Below are positions 44,231 through 53,306 of a DNA stretch of 64,000 bases, in pieces. A program made the position numbers and the translations under genes. Each line of letters begins with the position of its first letter. Position 1 is the stretch's first letter. The DNA is from Sphingomonas sp. Lineage in GTDB: Bacteria; Pseudomonadota; Alphaproteobacteria; Sphingomonadales; Sphingomonadaceae. Under the pieces are notes generated by a model that had not been told where the DNA came from, searched no databases, and saw only the letters and a program-made list of their open reading frames with translations. The stretch spans positions 34,165-98,164 of the forward strand of contig NZ_JAIERS010000015.1 of the NCBI RefSeq assembly GCF_019746665.1. The letters are read 5' to 3'.

Positions 44231-44488
44231 ATGAGCAAGGTCGAAATCTACACCAAGGCGTTCTGCCCCTATTGCGCCCGCGTGCTGAAGTTGCTGCGCG
44301 GCAAGCCCGTCGAGATCGAGGAATTCGACATCACCCTTGGCGGCCCCAAGCGCGCCGAGATGCTTGAACGCGCGCCGGGGGCGACCACCGTGCCGCAGAT
44401 TTTCATCAATGGCCGGCATGTTGGCGGCTCCGATGATCTCGCGGCGCTGGAACGCGCGGGCGAACTCGACGCGCTGATCGCGGCATGA
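44231..44488 (+). CDS. grxC: Glutaredoxin 3
   Basis: An 85-residue dithiol glutaredoxin with the CPYC active site at residues 12-15, the cis-Pro region TTVPQIFINGRHVGG and the GSDDL C-terminal motif. It reduces disulfides using glutathione. Its stop overlaps the start of the nitrilase-family gene by 4 bases. Confidence 0.96.
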   Translation: MSKVEIYTKAFCPYCARVLKLLRGKPVEIEEFDITLGGPKRAEMLERAPGATTVPQIFINGRHVGGSDDLAALERAGELDALIAA

Positions 44489-45306
44489 AGCTCGCCATTT
44501 TGCAGATGACCAGCGGGATCGACCCCGCGGTCAACGCGCAGACCATCGAAGCGGCGATCGCCGAGGCGGCAGCGGCGGGGGCGGTGATGCTGTTCACCCC
44601 CGAAATGTCCGGGCTGCTTGATCAGGACCGCGCCCGGGCGGCGGACAAGTTGCGCGCCGAAGACGAGGACACGGTATTGGCGCGTGTTCGCGCGGCGGCG
44701 GCGCGGCACGGCCTGTGGGTGCATCTCGGTTCGCTCGCGCTCCGGGGCGAGGGCGACAAGCTGGCCAATCGCGGCTTCGTGATCGATGCCGCCGGCCAGA
44801 TCCGCGCGCGCTATGACAAGCTCCACCTGTTCGACGTCGATCTGCCGACTGGCGAGAGCTGGCGCGAATCGGCCAGCTACGCGGCGGGCGACGGAGCGGC
44901 GGTGGTCGAAACCCCGATCGGCGCGCTGGGCCTGTCGATCTGTTACGATCTGCGCTTCGCCGACCTCTACCGCGCACTGAGCGACGCGGGCGCCGAGCTG
45001 CTCGCGGTGCCCGCGGCCTTCACCCGCCCGACGGGTGCGGCGCATTGGCACGTGCTGCTCCGCGCGCGCGCGATCGAGGCCGGCGCCTTCGTGATCGCCG
45101 CGGCGCAGACGGGCGAGCACCAGGACGGCCGCGCCACGTTCGGCCACAGCCTGGTGGTGGACCCCTGGGGCGAGGTGCTGCTCGACATGGGCGAGGCGCC
45201 GGGGTTGGGCTTCGCCGAGATCGACCGCGCCCGCCTAGCCGAAGTGCGCGCGCGGGTGCCGGTGCTGCGCCACCGCCGCCCGATCCCGGCGGTGACGCGG
45301 GCATGA
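44485..45306 (+). CDS. Carbon-nitrogen hydrolase (Nit1/Nit2-like)
   Basis: A 273-residue nitrilase-superfamily amidase with the full catalytic triad: Glu40 (FTPEMSG), Lys112 (RYDKLHLFD) and Cys153 (SICYDLRF). Its closest group is Nit1/Nit2, which hydrolyses deaminated glutathione or omega-amides; next to a glutaredoxin gene, a link to glutathione metabolism is plausible. It is coupled by ATGA overlaps to both neighbours. Confidence 0.88.
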   Translation: MKLAILQMTSGIDPAVNAQTIEAAIAEAAAAGAVMLFTPEMSGLLDQDRARAADKLRAEDEDTVLARVRAAAARHGLWVHLGSLALRGEGDKLANRGFVIDAAGQIRARYDKLHLFDVDLPTGESWRESASYAAGDGAAVVETPIGALGLSICYDLRFADLYRALSDAGAELLAVPAAFTRPTGAAHWHVLLRARAIEAGAFVIAAAQTGEHQDGRATFGHSLVVDPWGEVLLDMGEAPGLGFAEIDRARLAEVRARVPVLRHRRPIPAVTRA

Positions 45307-45734
45307 TCGTTTTCGACCTGTGCTGCGGAGGCGGGCACAAGTTCGAAGCCTGGTTCGCCTCCACCGCCGCCTATGAGGCGCAGCGAAAGCAGGGTCTGCT
45401 CAACTGTCCGTGCTGCGGCTCGGCCGAGGTCGAGAAGGCGGTGATGGCGCCGAACATCGCGGTCCGTCGCGAAACGCCGCCCATGACGCCTGCCTCATCC
45501 GAGGGTGAGGCATTGCTGCGCGCGCTCGCCGAGGCGCAAGCGCGGCTGCTCGAACAGTCCGAATGGGTGGGGCAGGGCTTCGCCGCGCGGGCGCGGGCGA
45601 TGCATCTGGGCGAGGAAACGCCCGCCATCATCCACGGCCAGGCGAGCCTTGCCGAGGCGCGCGAACTGGTTGAAGAAGGCGTGCCGGTCGCGCCCTTGCC
45701 CTTTCCCGTGATACCGCCCGACGCGCTCAATTGA
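45303..45734 (+). CDS. DUF1178 protein
   Basis: A 143-residue DUF1178 family protein. It has an N-terminal MIVFDLCCGGGHKFEAWF and a CPCCGS zinc-ribbon-like pair (about residues 36-41). The conserved helical C-terminal part follows (HLGEETPAIIHGQASLAEARELVEEG). Function is unknown. The ATG overlaps the preceding stop. tRNA-Arg lies 33 bases downstream. Confidence 0.92.
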   Translation: MIVFDLCCGGGHKFEAWFASTAAYEAQRKQGLLNCPCCGSAEVEKAVMAPNIAVRRETPPMTPASSEGEALLRALAEAQARLLEQSEWVGQGFAARARAMHLGEETPAIIHGQASLAEARELVEEGVPVAPLPFPVIPPDALN

Positions 45735-45767
45735 CCCTCGGCGCCACCCCGGCTAGGCCAACGCCAC

Positions 45768-45844
45768 GCCCCCGTAGCTCAGCCGGATAGAGCGACGGTT
45801 TCCTAAACCGCAGGTCGGAGGTTCGAGTCCTCTCGGGGGCGCCA
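45768..45844 (+). tRNA. tRNA-Arg (anticodon CCT)
   Basis: A complete 77-base cloverleaf with acceptor arms GCCCCCG/CGGGGGC, the D-arm TAGCTCAGCCGGATAGAGC, the anticodon loop TTCCTAA (anticodon CCT), the T-arm GGTTCGAGTCC and encoded CCA. It reads AGG codons. The tRNA borders the gene-poor accessory stretch that follows. Confidence 0.97.
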
Positions 45845-46333
45845 TTCCCGAGCAGAAGAGGGCACCGCGCATATAGAGCGGTAAGGGCGACCGGCTTCGC
45901 CAGTTTCGGGGGCTGCGATCGGACCTGACACGATGATCGGGTTGTTGGACACAGGCACACCCGCGTCTGGAGTTCGTCGATAGGTTGACCGAAGCGTACG
46001 ATCGTCGTTGCGCGGTGTGGCGTCATGGTTGATTGGCAAGATACGCCACCGACGGGCGCCGCCAAGGGGCCAGCACGCTCACGGTCAGCACCCGCTTGGG
46101 CGTGTCATTCTCAGGCTAGAGCCAATGCCGCCACCGTGCATGGGACACCTCCAACCGCCATGCTTCGCCTTCAGCTTGCAGAACTTCGCCGGGCTCAGCC
46201 GGTGCTTGCGGCACTTCGCGGCAGTCGGCAGCGGAGCCACCTGCTCCCTCGTCAGGGCAGACGCTACATCAGATCGAGGGGCCTAGCGGGAGCAGGGCAA
46301 CGCCCTGTGGCCCCGTACCGCGCTCGCCCTGGC
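45845..46333. other. Gene-poor stretch after tRNA-Arg
   Basis: This 489-base region has no convincing large gene. The longer frames crossing its left side are antisense to the tRNA and resemble common false calls. Its base composition is more even than the flanks. It contains one 51-codon candidate on the minus strand (46085-46240) and a GC-rich palindromic patch near 46285-46312 (GGGAGCAGGGCAACGCCCTG). No copy of the tRNA 3' end was found by eye. Confidence 0.6.
46085..46240 (-). CDS. 51-residue Cys/His-rich candidate small protein
   Basis: The frame starts with GTG behind AGGGAGCAG and encodes a basic peptide with CRKHRLSPAKFCKLKAKHGG and CPMHGGG, so three Cys and three His are spaced as in a small zinc ribbon. 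The CxMHGG ending resembles short mobile-element-linked HGG-motif proteins. It could be a real small gene, a remnant of a longer one, or chance; it lies downstream of, and on the same strand as, the ABC exporter permease. Confidence 0.3.
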   Translation of the reverse strand: MAPLPTAAKCRKHRLSPAKFCKLKAKHGGWRCPMHGGGIGSSLRMTRPSGC

Positions 46334-47824
46334 CTAAGTTCTTTGCCGCATCATTCCCATGATGACTTTGAGGCTCGGTCGGGCACCAGCGGCCAGCAGG
46401 TTCGCGCGGAAGACCCGGCCCAGAAGGACGACTTCAACGACGAGGAACGCGACCAGCACCGCACCAGAGCCGATGACTTGCCACGCGGGGATGCCCGACC
46501 CCAGTCGCCCCAGCACGGCGAACGGCGTGTAGAGTGGGATCCAGGTCATCACGTCGAGCAATAAGCCGCCTTTGCCTGCCAGGATCGATTGGAGCAGCAG
46601 CGTGAAGGGGATCATGATGACCATGATCACCGGGGTCAGATAACCCTGCGCGTCGCGCATCGATTCGCTCATCACGCCGATCACCAGAAAGATCATCGAA
46701 ACCATCAGATAGCCGGCCACAAAGAAGAAGATAATCGTTGCGATGCTTTCAGCCGACGAAACCGGCTCAAGCGCGGGCCTGATCAACTCGGCGATCTCAC
46801 CCTGCGTCGCAAAGGCCGCGAACAAGCCGCAGGCGACCCAGGTAAGGACCATCGTCAGCCCGATGCCGACCGTGCCGACCAACTTGCCGTACATCAATTC
46901 GTTGGGGGTGACACAGGCAAGCACGGTTTCGATCAGCTTGTTGCTGCGTTCCTCGATCGCCCCCTGCAGCATCCAGCTGCCTGACAACAGCAGGGACATC
47001 ATCAGGATATAAGCGCTGGCAAGCGGCAGGATCGAGCGGATGATCACCCGTTCGCGCCCGCTGCCTTCCGGCGGCGTCGTCACGCTGATCGCGGGCGTGA
47101 TCGCGCTGGCGATCGTGGCCGTATCGGCCGCGACCCCGTGCGACCGAAGAAAGCGCGTTCGCAGCTCGCCAGTCAGCACGCCCTGCAGCACAGCAATGAA
47201 GGACGATCGCGGCTGCCCATTGGCCCATAGTCGCACGACGGGCGAAGTGCCGAAATCGGAGGGGATCAACACAATATAGTCGATCGGCTTACGCCCGGAT
47301 TTGTCGGCCGGACGGAGCAAAGGTTCGAGCTGCCTGTCGATTGTCGCCACGGGCGCGTGGGCGAGTTCAGGAGGCGCCGGAACGAGCCGGTAATCAGGTT
47401 CGGGAGCCTCGAACTTTCTTGCATCCTCAGGTGCGATCTTGGCAATGCTCGCGCGTGCCGCCTTGAGCCCGCCCGCGGCGACGAACGCATCGACATCGGC
47501 ATCGCCGAACCAGCGGGCATCGCGGGTCCAGATCGCTTCGGGGGCTGCGCGCCGGAGGTCGTGGCGCTTAACATAGCTGGCGAGCTTGATCAGCACCTGA
47601 CGCTGCTCGCCGACCTCGATCTGACGGCGGATCGCCGTCGCCACGCCGCCGCCGCTCTTGTCGATCAGCATCACCGTTTCAGTGTTGGACCGATCGGTGA
47701 AGCGCTTGGTCAACGGCGCGAGCACAAATATGCCGGGCAGCAGCAGCAGGGTGATCCAGAAGCTGCGGGTGCCGGCGATCTGGCGAAACTCGCGCGAAGC
47801 CACGAGCATGATGTGCTGGATCAT
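46334..47824 (-). CDS. ABC-2 exporter permease (NatB-like)
   Basis: A 496-residue permease of the ABC-2 family, NatB/YhaP type. One N-terminal helix (about 22-42) is followed by a large extracytoplasmic domain (about 60-255) and about six C-terminal helices. The conserved segment GAIEERSNKLIETVLACVTPNELMYGK (about 290-316) is diagnostic of Na+ or drug export permeases in this group. It overlaps the ATPase gene by 4 bases. Substrate cannot be read from sequence. Confidence 0.87.
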   Translation of the reverse strand: MIQHIMLVASREFRQIAGTRSFWITLLLLPGIFVLAPLTKRFTDRSNTETVMLIDKSGGGVATAIRRQIEVGEQRQVLIKLASYVKRHDLRRAAPEAIWTRDARWFGDADVDAFVAAGGLKAARASIAKIAPEDARKFEAPEPDYRLVPAPPELAHAPVATIDRQLEPLLRPADKSGRKPIDYIVLIPSDFGTSPVVRLWANGQPRSSFIAVLQGVLTGELRTRFLRSHGVAADTATIASAITPAISVTTPPEGSGRERVIIRSILPLASAYILMMSLLLSGSWMLQGAIEERSNKLIETVLACVTPNELMYGKLVGTVGIGLTMVLTWVACGLFAAFATQGEIAELIRPALEPVSSAESIATIIFFFVAGYLMVSMIFLVIGVMSESMRDAQGYLTPVIMVIMIPFTLLLQSILAGKGGLLLDVMTWIPLYTPFAVLGRLGSGIPAWQVIGSGAVLVAFLVVEVVLLGRVFRANLLAAGARPSLKVIMGMMRQRT

Positions 47825-48741
47825 TGCCTGCTCTCCGCGCTGCCGACGATATGAAGAAAAACGTCATGCATGCTGGCCCGATGCTGCTCGAAGCGTCGCA
47901 GCGCGAAGCCGTGCGCGGTGCAGTGTCGCAACAGGTCTCCAGGATCGCCGCCGGGGGCGAGCCGTACGTCCCACGCCCGCCAGCCATCGGCGTCAACGGC
48001 GCCAATCTCCTTTGCTCTTTCGACACCTGGCAATGACATCGGCGACTGCAAGGCTACCAGCGTTAGCCCTACTGGCAGCGTTCCGCGCGCGCCGTCCTGC
48101 GTTCCTTCGAACTGCTTGCGACCATGCGCAAGGAACAGCAGACGATCGCACAGCCTTTCGGCATGCTGCATGACGTGCGTGGAGAACACCACCGCCGCCC
48201 CGTGCTTGGCCGCCGCCAGTATTTCCTGCTCCAGCAAACCTTGATTGACCGGATCGAGGCCGGAAAAGGGTTCGTCGAGGATCAGCAGATCCGGTTTATT
48301 CACGACCGCGGTGGCGAGTTGAACCTTCTGCGCCATGCCCTTGGACAATTTATCGACGGTGGTCTTGGCGAACGCCCCCAGTCCGAACCGATCGAGCAGC
48401 GTCAGCCCTTCGCGCTTTGCATCTGGGGGAGTCATGCCCTTCAACCGGCCGAAATACACAATGGTGTCGATGGCGGTCATCGAGCGGTAGAGCCCGCGCT
48501 CCTCCGGTAGGAAACCCAGACGAGCACTCGCTTGGCGTCCTGGTGGCTTGCCAAGCACGGCGATGCTGCCCCTATCGGGCCGCAATATGTCCAGCACCAT
48601 GCGCAACGACGTCGTCTTGCCCGCGCCATTGCCGCCCAGAAAACCGAACACCTCGCCAGGCGCGACGGCGAAGCTTAGGTCATCGACAGCCGTGAAGTCG
48701 CCAAATCGCTTAACGACACCGTCCAACCGAAGTGCATCCAC
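47821..48741 (-). CDS. ABC exporter ATPase (NatA-like)
   Basis: A 306-residue ATP-binding subunit. Walker A is GGNGAGKTT (36-44), the signature is KLSKGMAQ (131-138), Walker B is LLILDEPFSGLDP (152-164), and the H-loop is VVFSTHVMQHAERL. The signature is LSKGM rather than LSGGQ, as in NatA-type exporters. The start is GTG 48741. About 80 C-terminal residues after the ATPase core match the C-terminal extension seen in this subfamily. It is the first gene of the pair. Confidence 0.9.
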   Translation of the reverse strand: MDALRLDGVVKRFGDFTAVDDLSFAVAPGEVFGFLGGNGAGKTTSLRMVLDILRPDRGSIAVLGKPPGRQASARLGFLPEERGLYRSMTAIDTIVYFGRLKGMTPPDAKREGLTLLDRFGLGAFAKTTVDKLSKGMAQKVQLATAVVNKPDLLILDEPFSGLDPVNQGLLEQEILAAAKHGAAVVFSTHVMQHAERLCDRLLFLAHGRKQFEGTQDGARGTLPVGLTLVALQSPMSLPGVERAKEIGAVDADGWRAWDVRLAPGGDPGDLLRHCTAHGFALRRFEQHRASMHDVFLHIVGSAESRQ

Positions 48742-49169
48742 CGCGATTCCCCCTTTTGCACAGGATACTTAGCTTGGTGCTTTAGCGACATGCAACAGTG
48801 ATTGTCTGACAGTAGGTCTGCTGCACAAGTGAGTGGCAAGCGTACACAGGCGGGAAAATTCGCCGTCTGGAGACGTGCATCTTGGGCGCCGTCAGTCGGA
48901 GAAGGCGAACATGGAATTCGGCAGGCGCTTCCGCGAAAGAAAAAATCACGGCTTCGCGACCGAAAAGTGGCCGATCAGCGATGCCCCGGTGCTTCCGCAA
49001 GTGCTTATTACGGCGCCCATTTGTATATTAAAAACCCGATCCCGTAAATATTGTTTCCAGCAGTACAATGGTATATCCATCTAGTGAAAGTCGGATAGGG
49101 GTCTTTAACTATAAATCAACCATAGTGTATAAATTAAGATGACACGTCACAAAACGGGATCAAGACTAA
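48742..49169. other. AT-richer intergenic region between exporter and orphan gene
   Basis: These 428 bases separate the exporter promoter side from the next gene. The last 150 bases (about 49020-49169) are clearly AT-rich for this genome (for example TATTAAAAACC and ACTATAAATCAACC). Short frames exist on both strands but none has a family resemblance. The region must carry divergent promoters for the exporter (minus) and the orphan gene (plus); a TATAAA-like hexamer at about 49128 could be a -10 element. Confidence 0.5.
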
Positions 49170-50012
49170 ATGGGAACCGCAGCGCCGGTCGATACCAGGG
49201 GCTTCGTTAAACTCCAAGGCCCTGGGCGTTCTCAACCACCTTCGGATGATGCATCCGCTCGTTTTGCTAATGTTCTGCGTTCGACATCCGGACCCATGCC
49301 AAAGACCGCTGATACGGGTTCCTCCTCGAACGGCGACATCTCGGTTATTCTGTCCGCTATTTCCCCGGTCGACGTGAAGAGCGCGCTCGCGGAGCGACGC
49401 GTGCAGGCCGAAAAGGACGGCGCGAGCGCGGATTATTTGGAAATGCTCGATCACGAATTGCCGAGGTTCGTGGATATTTTCGACAAGTTCCTAAATTCGG
49501 GGCTCGCCGACGATCCCCGGTCATTTCTCGCGCGGCTCAGCGCCGCCGAGTTGACGACGCTCCAGTCGGTGCAAAGTCTTGCCGACCCGATCAGGCCGGA
49601 ATCACTTTCCGTCGAGGGAGCCGTCAACCTGCTATTGCCGCGCAGCCTGTCGCAGGATGTCGACAAGAACGGCATGACGTCCGTCGGGACCGCGCAAACC
49701 TTCGTTTTCCCGTCGACCAATGCCCCGGCGGATTTCAAGGCGGCCTGGGAAGCCAAGACGGCGAATCTGAGTTTCGCCCAGCGCGCCGATCTTGAATCCG
49801 CCCTATGGCAAGAAAGTCTGCGCTATCAGCAAGACGTGAAGCTTAATAAGGCCGATGCCTTGAGCAGCGCCGACCCTCGCTACTTGGCGACTTTGGTGGA
49901 TCGCACCATTTCATTCGCCATGTTCAGTCTGAATTTCCAGCCTGGACCAGAACAAAGAGCGAATGTTCAGGCGCAGATTTCCCAACTCCGAGACTTGCGC
50001 GAATTGATATAG
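49170..50012 (+). CDS. Orphan protein of unknown function
   Basis: A 280-residue soluble protein without signal peptide or membrane segment. Residues 1-50 are low-complexity and probably disordered (Ser/Pro/Gly-rich). The rest is helical, with a DVDKNGMTS stretch (about residues 166-174) that vaguely resembles a calcium-binding loop. No family was recognised. It stands alone between AT-richer flanks, uses fewer GC-ending codons than its neighbours and has an AT-rich upstream region, which suggests later acquisition. It could be secreted by a non-classical route, but nothing proves it. Confidence 0.6.
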   Translation: MGTAAPVDTRGFVKLQGPGRSQPPSDDASARFANVLRSTSGPMPKTADTGSSSNGDISVILSAISPVDVKSALAERRVQAEKDGASADYLEMLDHELPRFVDIFDKFLNSGLADDPRSFLARLSAAELTTLQSVQSLADPIRPESLSVEGAVNLLLPRSLSQDVDKNGMTSVGTAQTFVFPSTNAPADFKAAWEAKTANLSFAQRADLESALWQESLRYQQDVKLNKADALSSADPRYLATLVDRTISFAMFSLNFQPGPEQRANVQAQISQLRDLRELI

Positions 50013-50292
50013 GTCGTGTGAAGAGGCGTTGCCCGGGCCTGCCGAATAGGTGCGCGAACCGGTCGCGGCGGATATGGTAGTGGCAGCCCGGATGCGCGGA
50101 CAACTTGCGATGCGGCCGCGTCAATCCTCGCCGCCGCCGGCTCTGAATTAACGCATTGGCGGCATTGCCCGATATTTCCGTAAAAGGCGTTTGACGTCAG
50201 CAGTACACCGATGCATGTAGCGGCCGGGCGGCGCCGTCCCGGCGCCTCGCGAACGCTGGCGGTGCGTGAGCTTCCGCCGGCCCGATCGGGGG

Positions 50293-51936
50293 ATGGTCCA
50301 AGTGCTTCGACGTGACTTCTTGGCTCTGAGTGGGCTTGGTCTGGGCGCATCGCTGCTGCCCGCGGGTTGGGGACGCGCGATCGCGGCCGAAGCGCTCGAC
50401 AGCGCGATCGATCCCGCGCTCAAGAAGCGCCTGGCGGATGTCGCGCTCAACGCCGCGACCGGCGCCGGCGCCACCTATTGCGACGTGCGGATCGGCCGCT
50501 ATCTGCGCCAGTTCGTCATCACCCGCGACGCGCATGTCGAAAATGTCGTCAACACCGAATCGACCGGTGCCGGCGTGCGCGTGATCGCGGGTGGTGCCTG
50601 GGGGTTCGCGGCGACCAACGACCTTAGCCCCGATGGCGTCGCCAATGCCGCGCGCCAGGCGACCGCGATCGCGAAGGCCAATGCCAAGTTTCAGGCCGAA
50701 CCGGTGCGCTTGGCGCCAACCCCAGGCGTTGGCGAAGTCAAGTGGCGGACCCCGATCGCCAAGAACTCGATGACCGTGCCGGTGAAGGACAAGGCGGACC
50801 TGCTGCTCGGCGTCAACGCTGCCGCGCTGGCCAACGGCGCCAACTTTGTGAATTCGCTGCTGTTTCTCGTCAACGAGCAGAAGTATTTCGCCTCGACCGA
50901 CGGGTCTTACATCGATCAGGATGTCCACCGCATCTGGGCGCCGATCACGGTGACGGTGGTCGACAAGGCGACCGGCAAGTTTCGATCGCGCAGTGGTTTG
51001 TCGGCGCCGATGGGGATGGGGTTCGAATATCTCGACGGCACGCCATCCGAAAAGATCGTGCTGCCTTCGGGCACCACGGTTTACCGCAACAGCTACGACA
51101 TGAAGGAAGACGCGATCGCCGCCGCGAAGGATGCGGCCGCCAAGCTGAAGGCGCCTTCGGTCAAGCCGGGCAAATATGATCTCGTGCTCGATCCCACCCA
51201 TTTGTGGCTGACGATCCATGAATCGGTCGGCCACCCGCTCGAGCTCGATCGTGTGCTGGGCTACGAAGCCAATTACGCGGGCACCAGCTTCGCGACGATG
51301 GATAAGCGCGACGCGCGCTTCCAATATGGCAGCGCCAATGTGAATATCGTCGCCGACAAGATTCAACCCAACTCGCTTGGCGCGGTCGGCTATGATGACG
51401 AGGGGGTGAAGACCAAGCGCTGGGATCTGATCGCCCAGGGCAAGCTGGTCGATTACCAAGTGGTGCGCGACCAGGCGCATATCCTGAGCAAGGCGGCGTC
51501 GGACGGTTGCTGCTATGCCGACAGCTGGTCATCGGTGCAGTTCCAGCGCATGGCCAATGTGTCGCTGCAGCCCGGCAGCAAGAAGATAACCCCCGCCGAA
51601 ATGGTCGCGGGGGTGGAGAACGGCATCTACATTGTCGGCGACGGCAGCTTCTCCATCGACCAGCAGCGCTATAACGCACAGTTTGGCGGGCAGTTGTTCT
51701 TCGAGATCAAGAACGGCAAGATCACTCAGCAGATCGAGGACGTTGCCTATCAGATCCGCACGCCGGAATTCTGGAACGCGTGCAGCGCCGTTTGCGATGA
51801 GCGCGACTATCGCCTGAACGGCAGCTTCTTCGATGGCAAGGGTCAGCCGCCGCAAGTCTCCGCCGTGTCGCATGGCGCCGCCACGGCGCGGTTCGACGGT
51901 ATCAACGTGATCAACACCGCGCGCTCGCTGGGCTGA
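50293..51936 (+). CDS. TldD-like metalloprotease with Tat signal
   Basis: A 547-residue TldD/PmbA-family protein, catalytic type. The N-terminus RRDFLALSGLGLGASLLPAG (twin Arg at residues 6-7, then a hydrophobic core and AIAAEA) is a clear twin-arginine export signal, ending about residue 32. The metal motif HESVGH is at 309-314 (HExxxH), and Cys-containing AVCDERDY lies near the end. Known TldD proteins work in the cytoplasm on peptide antibiotics such as microcin and on CcdA, so export of this one is notable. ATG 50293 is favoured over GTG 50266. The 280 bases upstream hold nothing recognised. Confidence 0.87.
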   Translation: MVQVLRRDFLALSGLGLGASLLPAGWGRAIAAEALDSAIDPALKKRLADVALNAATGAGATYCDVRIGRYLRQFVITRDAHVENVVNTESTGAGVRVIAGGAWGFAATNDLSPDGVANAARQATAIAKANAKFQAEPVRLAPTPGVGEVKWRTPIAKNSMTVPVKDKADLLLGVNAAALANGANFVNSLLFLVNEQKYFASTDGSYIDQDVHRIWAPITVTVVDKATGKFRSRSGLSAPMGMGFEYLDGTPSEKIVLPSGTTVYRNSYDMKEDAIAAAKDAAAKLKAPSVKPGKYDLVLDPTHLWLTIHESVGHPLELDRVLGYEANYAGTSFATMDKRDARFQYGSANVNIVADKIQPNSLGAVGYDDEGVKTKRWDLIAQGKLVDYQVVRDQAHILSKAASDGCCYADSWSSVQFQRMANVSLQPGSKKITPAEMVAGVENGIYIVGDGSFSIDQQRYNAQFGGQLFFEIKNGKITQQIEDVAYQIRTPEFWNACSAVCDERDYRLNGSFFDGKGQPPQVSAVSHGAATARFDGINVINTARSLG

Positions 51937-51953
51937 TCGGGAGGCATCAAGAC

Positions 51954-53288
51954 ATGACCATCTTTTCCGAAGAACAGGCCAAGGCGATCCTCACCAAGGT
52001 CGTTCGCATGTCGAAGGCCGATCAGTGCTCCGCGGTGATGAGCGGATCGACCGCGGGCAATATCCGCTTCGCGCGCAACAGCGTATCGACCAGCGGCATC
52101 GTCGATGATTGCTCGCTGGTGGTGGAAGTCGCGTTCGGCAAGCGGGTGGGGATCGCGACGATCAACCAGTTCGACGATGGCTCGCTGGAGCGGTGCGTCC
52201 GCCGCGCGGAGGAGCTTGCGCGCCTGGCACCCGAAAATCCCGAGTTCGTGCCGGCGGTCCCGAAGCAGAGCTACAAGCCGACGCCGACCTTCAACGCCAA
52301 GACGGCCGCGATCACGCCCGAGTTCCGCGCCAAGGTCGCGGCCGATTCGATCACCCCGTGCAAGGCGTCGAAACTGGTCGCGGCGGGCTTCTTCCAAGAT
52401 CAGCACCGTTTCGTGGCCGTCGCCAATTCCAACGGCAATTGGGGATATCAGAAGGCGACGGGGCTGGAATATACCTGCACCGTGCGCACCGATGACGGCC
52501 GCGGATCGGGCTGGGTCGGCGCCTCGGTCACCGATCCCGCCGATTTCGTCGCCGATCAGGCGATCCGGATCGCGATGCGCAAGGCATCGGCCTCGGCCGA
52601 GGCGAAGGCGCTCGAGCCGGGCAAATACACCGTCATCCTGGAGCCGGTGGCCGCCGCCGGCCTGATCGGCTTCATGGCCGGCTTCTTCGATGCGCGTTCG
52701 GCCGATGAGGGCCGCAGCTTCCTCGCCAAGAAAGGCGGCGGCAACAAGCTGGGCGAACAGGTGTTCGGCCCGCAGGTGAACATCTATTCCGATCCCGCCG
52801 ATCCGGTCGCGCCGGTATATCCGTGGGACGACGATGCGCTGCCTCGCGAGCGGCAGGATTTCGTCAAGGACGGCAAGGTCGCGAACCTGATCTATTCGCG
52901 CTACTGGGCGCAGAAGCAGGGCAAGACCGCCAAGGGCGCGCCGGGCAATCTCATCATGCTGGGCGGCACCAAGTCGACCGCCGAGCTGGTGCGGTCGACC
53001 GAACGTGGCATTCTGGTGACGCGGACCTGGTACATCCGCCTGGTCGATCCGCAGACCGTGCTGCTGACCGGTCTGACCCGCGACGGCACCTTCTATATCG
53101 AGAATGGCGAGATCAAATATCCGATCAAGAATTTCCGCTTCAACGAGAGCCCGGTAATCATGCTCAACAATATCGAGGAGCTGGGCCGCCCGGTGCGGGT
53201 GCCGCCCGATGAAGTATCGGTGGAAATCGTGGTGCCGCCGATGAAGCTGCGCGACTTCACCTTCACCTCGCTTTCCGACGCGGTGTAG
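51954..53288 (+). CDS. PmbA/TldE-like partner protein
   Basis: A 444-residue TldD/PmbA-fold protein without an HExxxH motif, the non-catalytic partner expected for TldD. The N-terminus (MTIFSEEQAKAILTKVV) shows no signal peptide of any kind. Family stretches include GNIRFARNSVSTSGI (about residues 31-45) and FVKDGKVANLIYSRYWA (302-318). It starts 17 bases after the TldD-like gene. The two probably form the heterodimer known from E. coli TldD/TldE; in that case this subunit must either be co-exported or the pair must stay cytoplasmic. Confidence 0.85.
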   Translation: MTIFSEEQAKAILTKVVRMSKADQCSAVMSGSTAGNIRFARNSVSTSGIVDDCSLVVEVAFGKRVGIATINQFDDGSLERCVRRAEELARLAPENPEFVPAVPKQSYKPTPTFNAKTAAITPEFRAKVAADSITPCKASKLVAAGFFQDQHRFVAVANSNGNWGYQKATGLEYTCTVRTDDGRGSGWVGASVTDPADFVADQAIRIAMRKASASAEAKALEPGKYTVILEPVAAAGLIGFMAGFFDARSADEGRSFLAKKGGGNKLGEQVFGPQVNIYSDPADPVAPVYPWDDDALPRERQDFVKDGKVANLIYSRYWAQKQGKTAKGAPGNLIMLGGTKSTAELVRSTERGILVTRTWYIRLVDPQTVLLTGLTRDGTFYIENGEIKYPIKNFRFNESPVIMLNNIEELGRPVRVPPDEVSVEIVVPPMKLRDFTFTSLSDAV

Positions 53289-53306
53289 GCCGCGCCGCGT
53301 GCTGCG

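Noticed and set aside
45727..46065. Minus-strand frame crossing tRNA-Arg
   Set aside because: It contains the translated antisense of a tRNA (PERTRTSDLRFRKPSLYPAE), a well-known false gene call.
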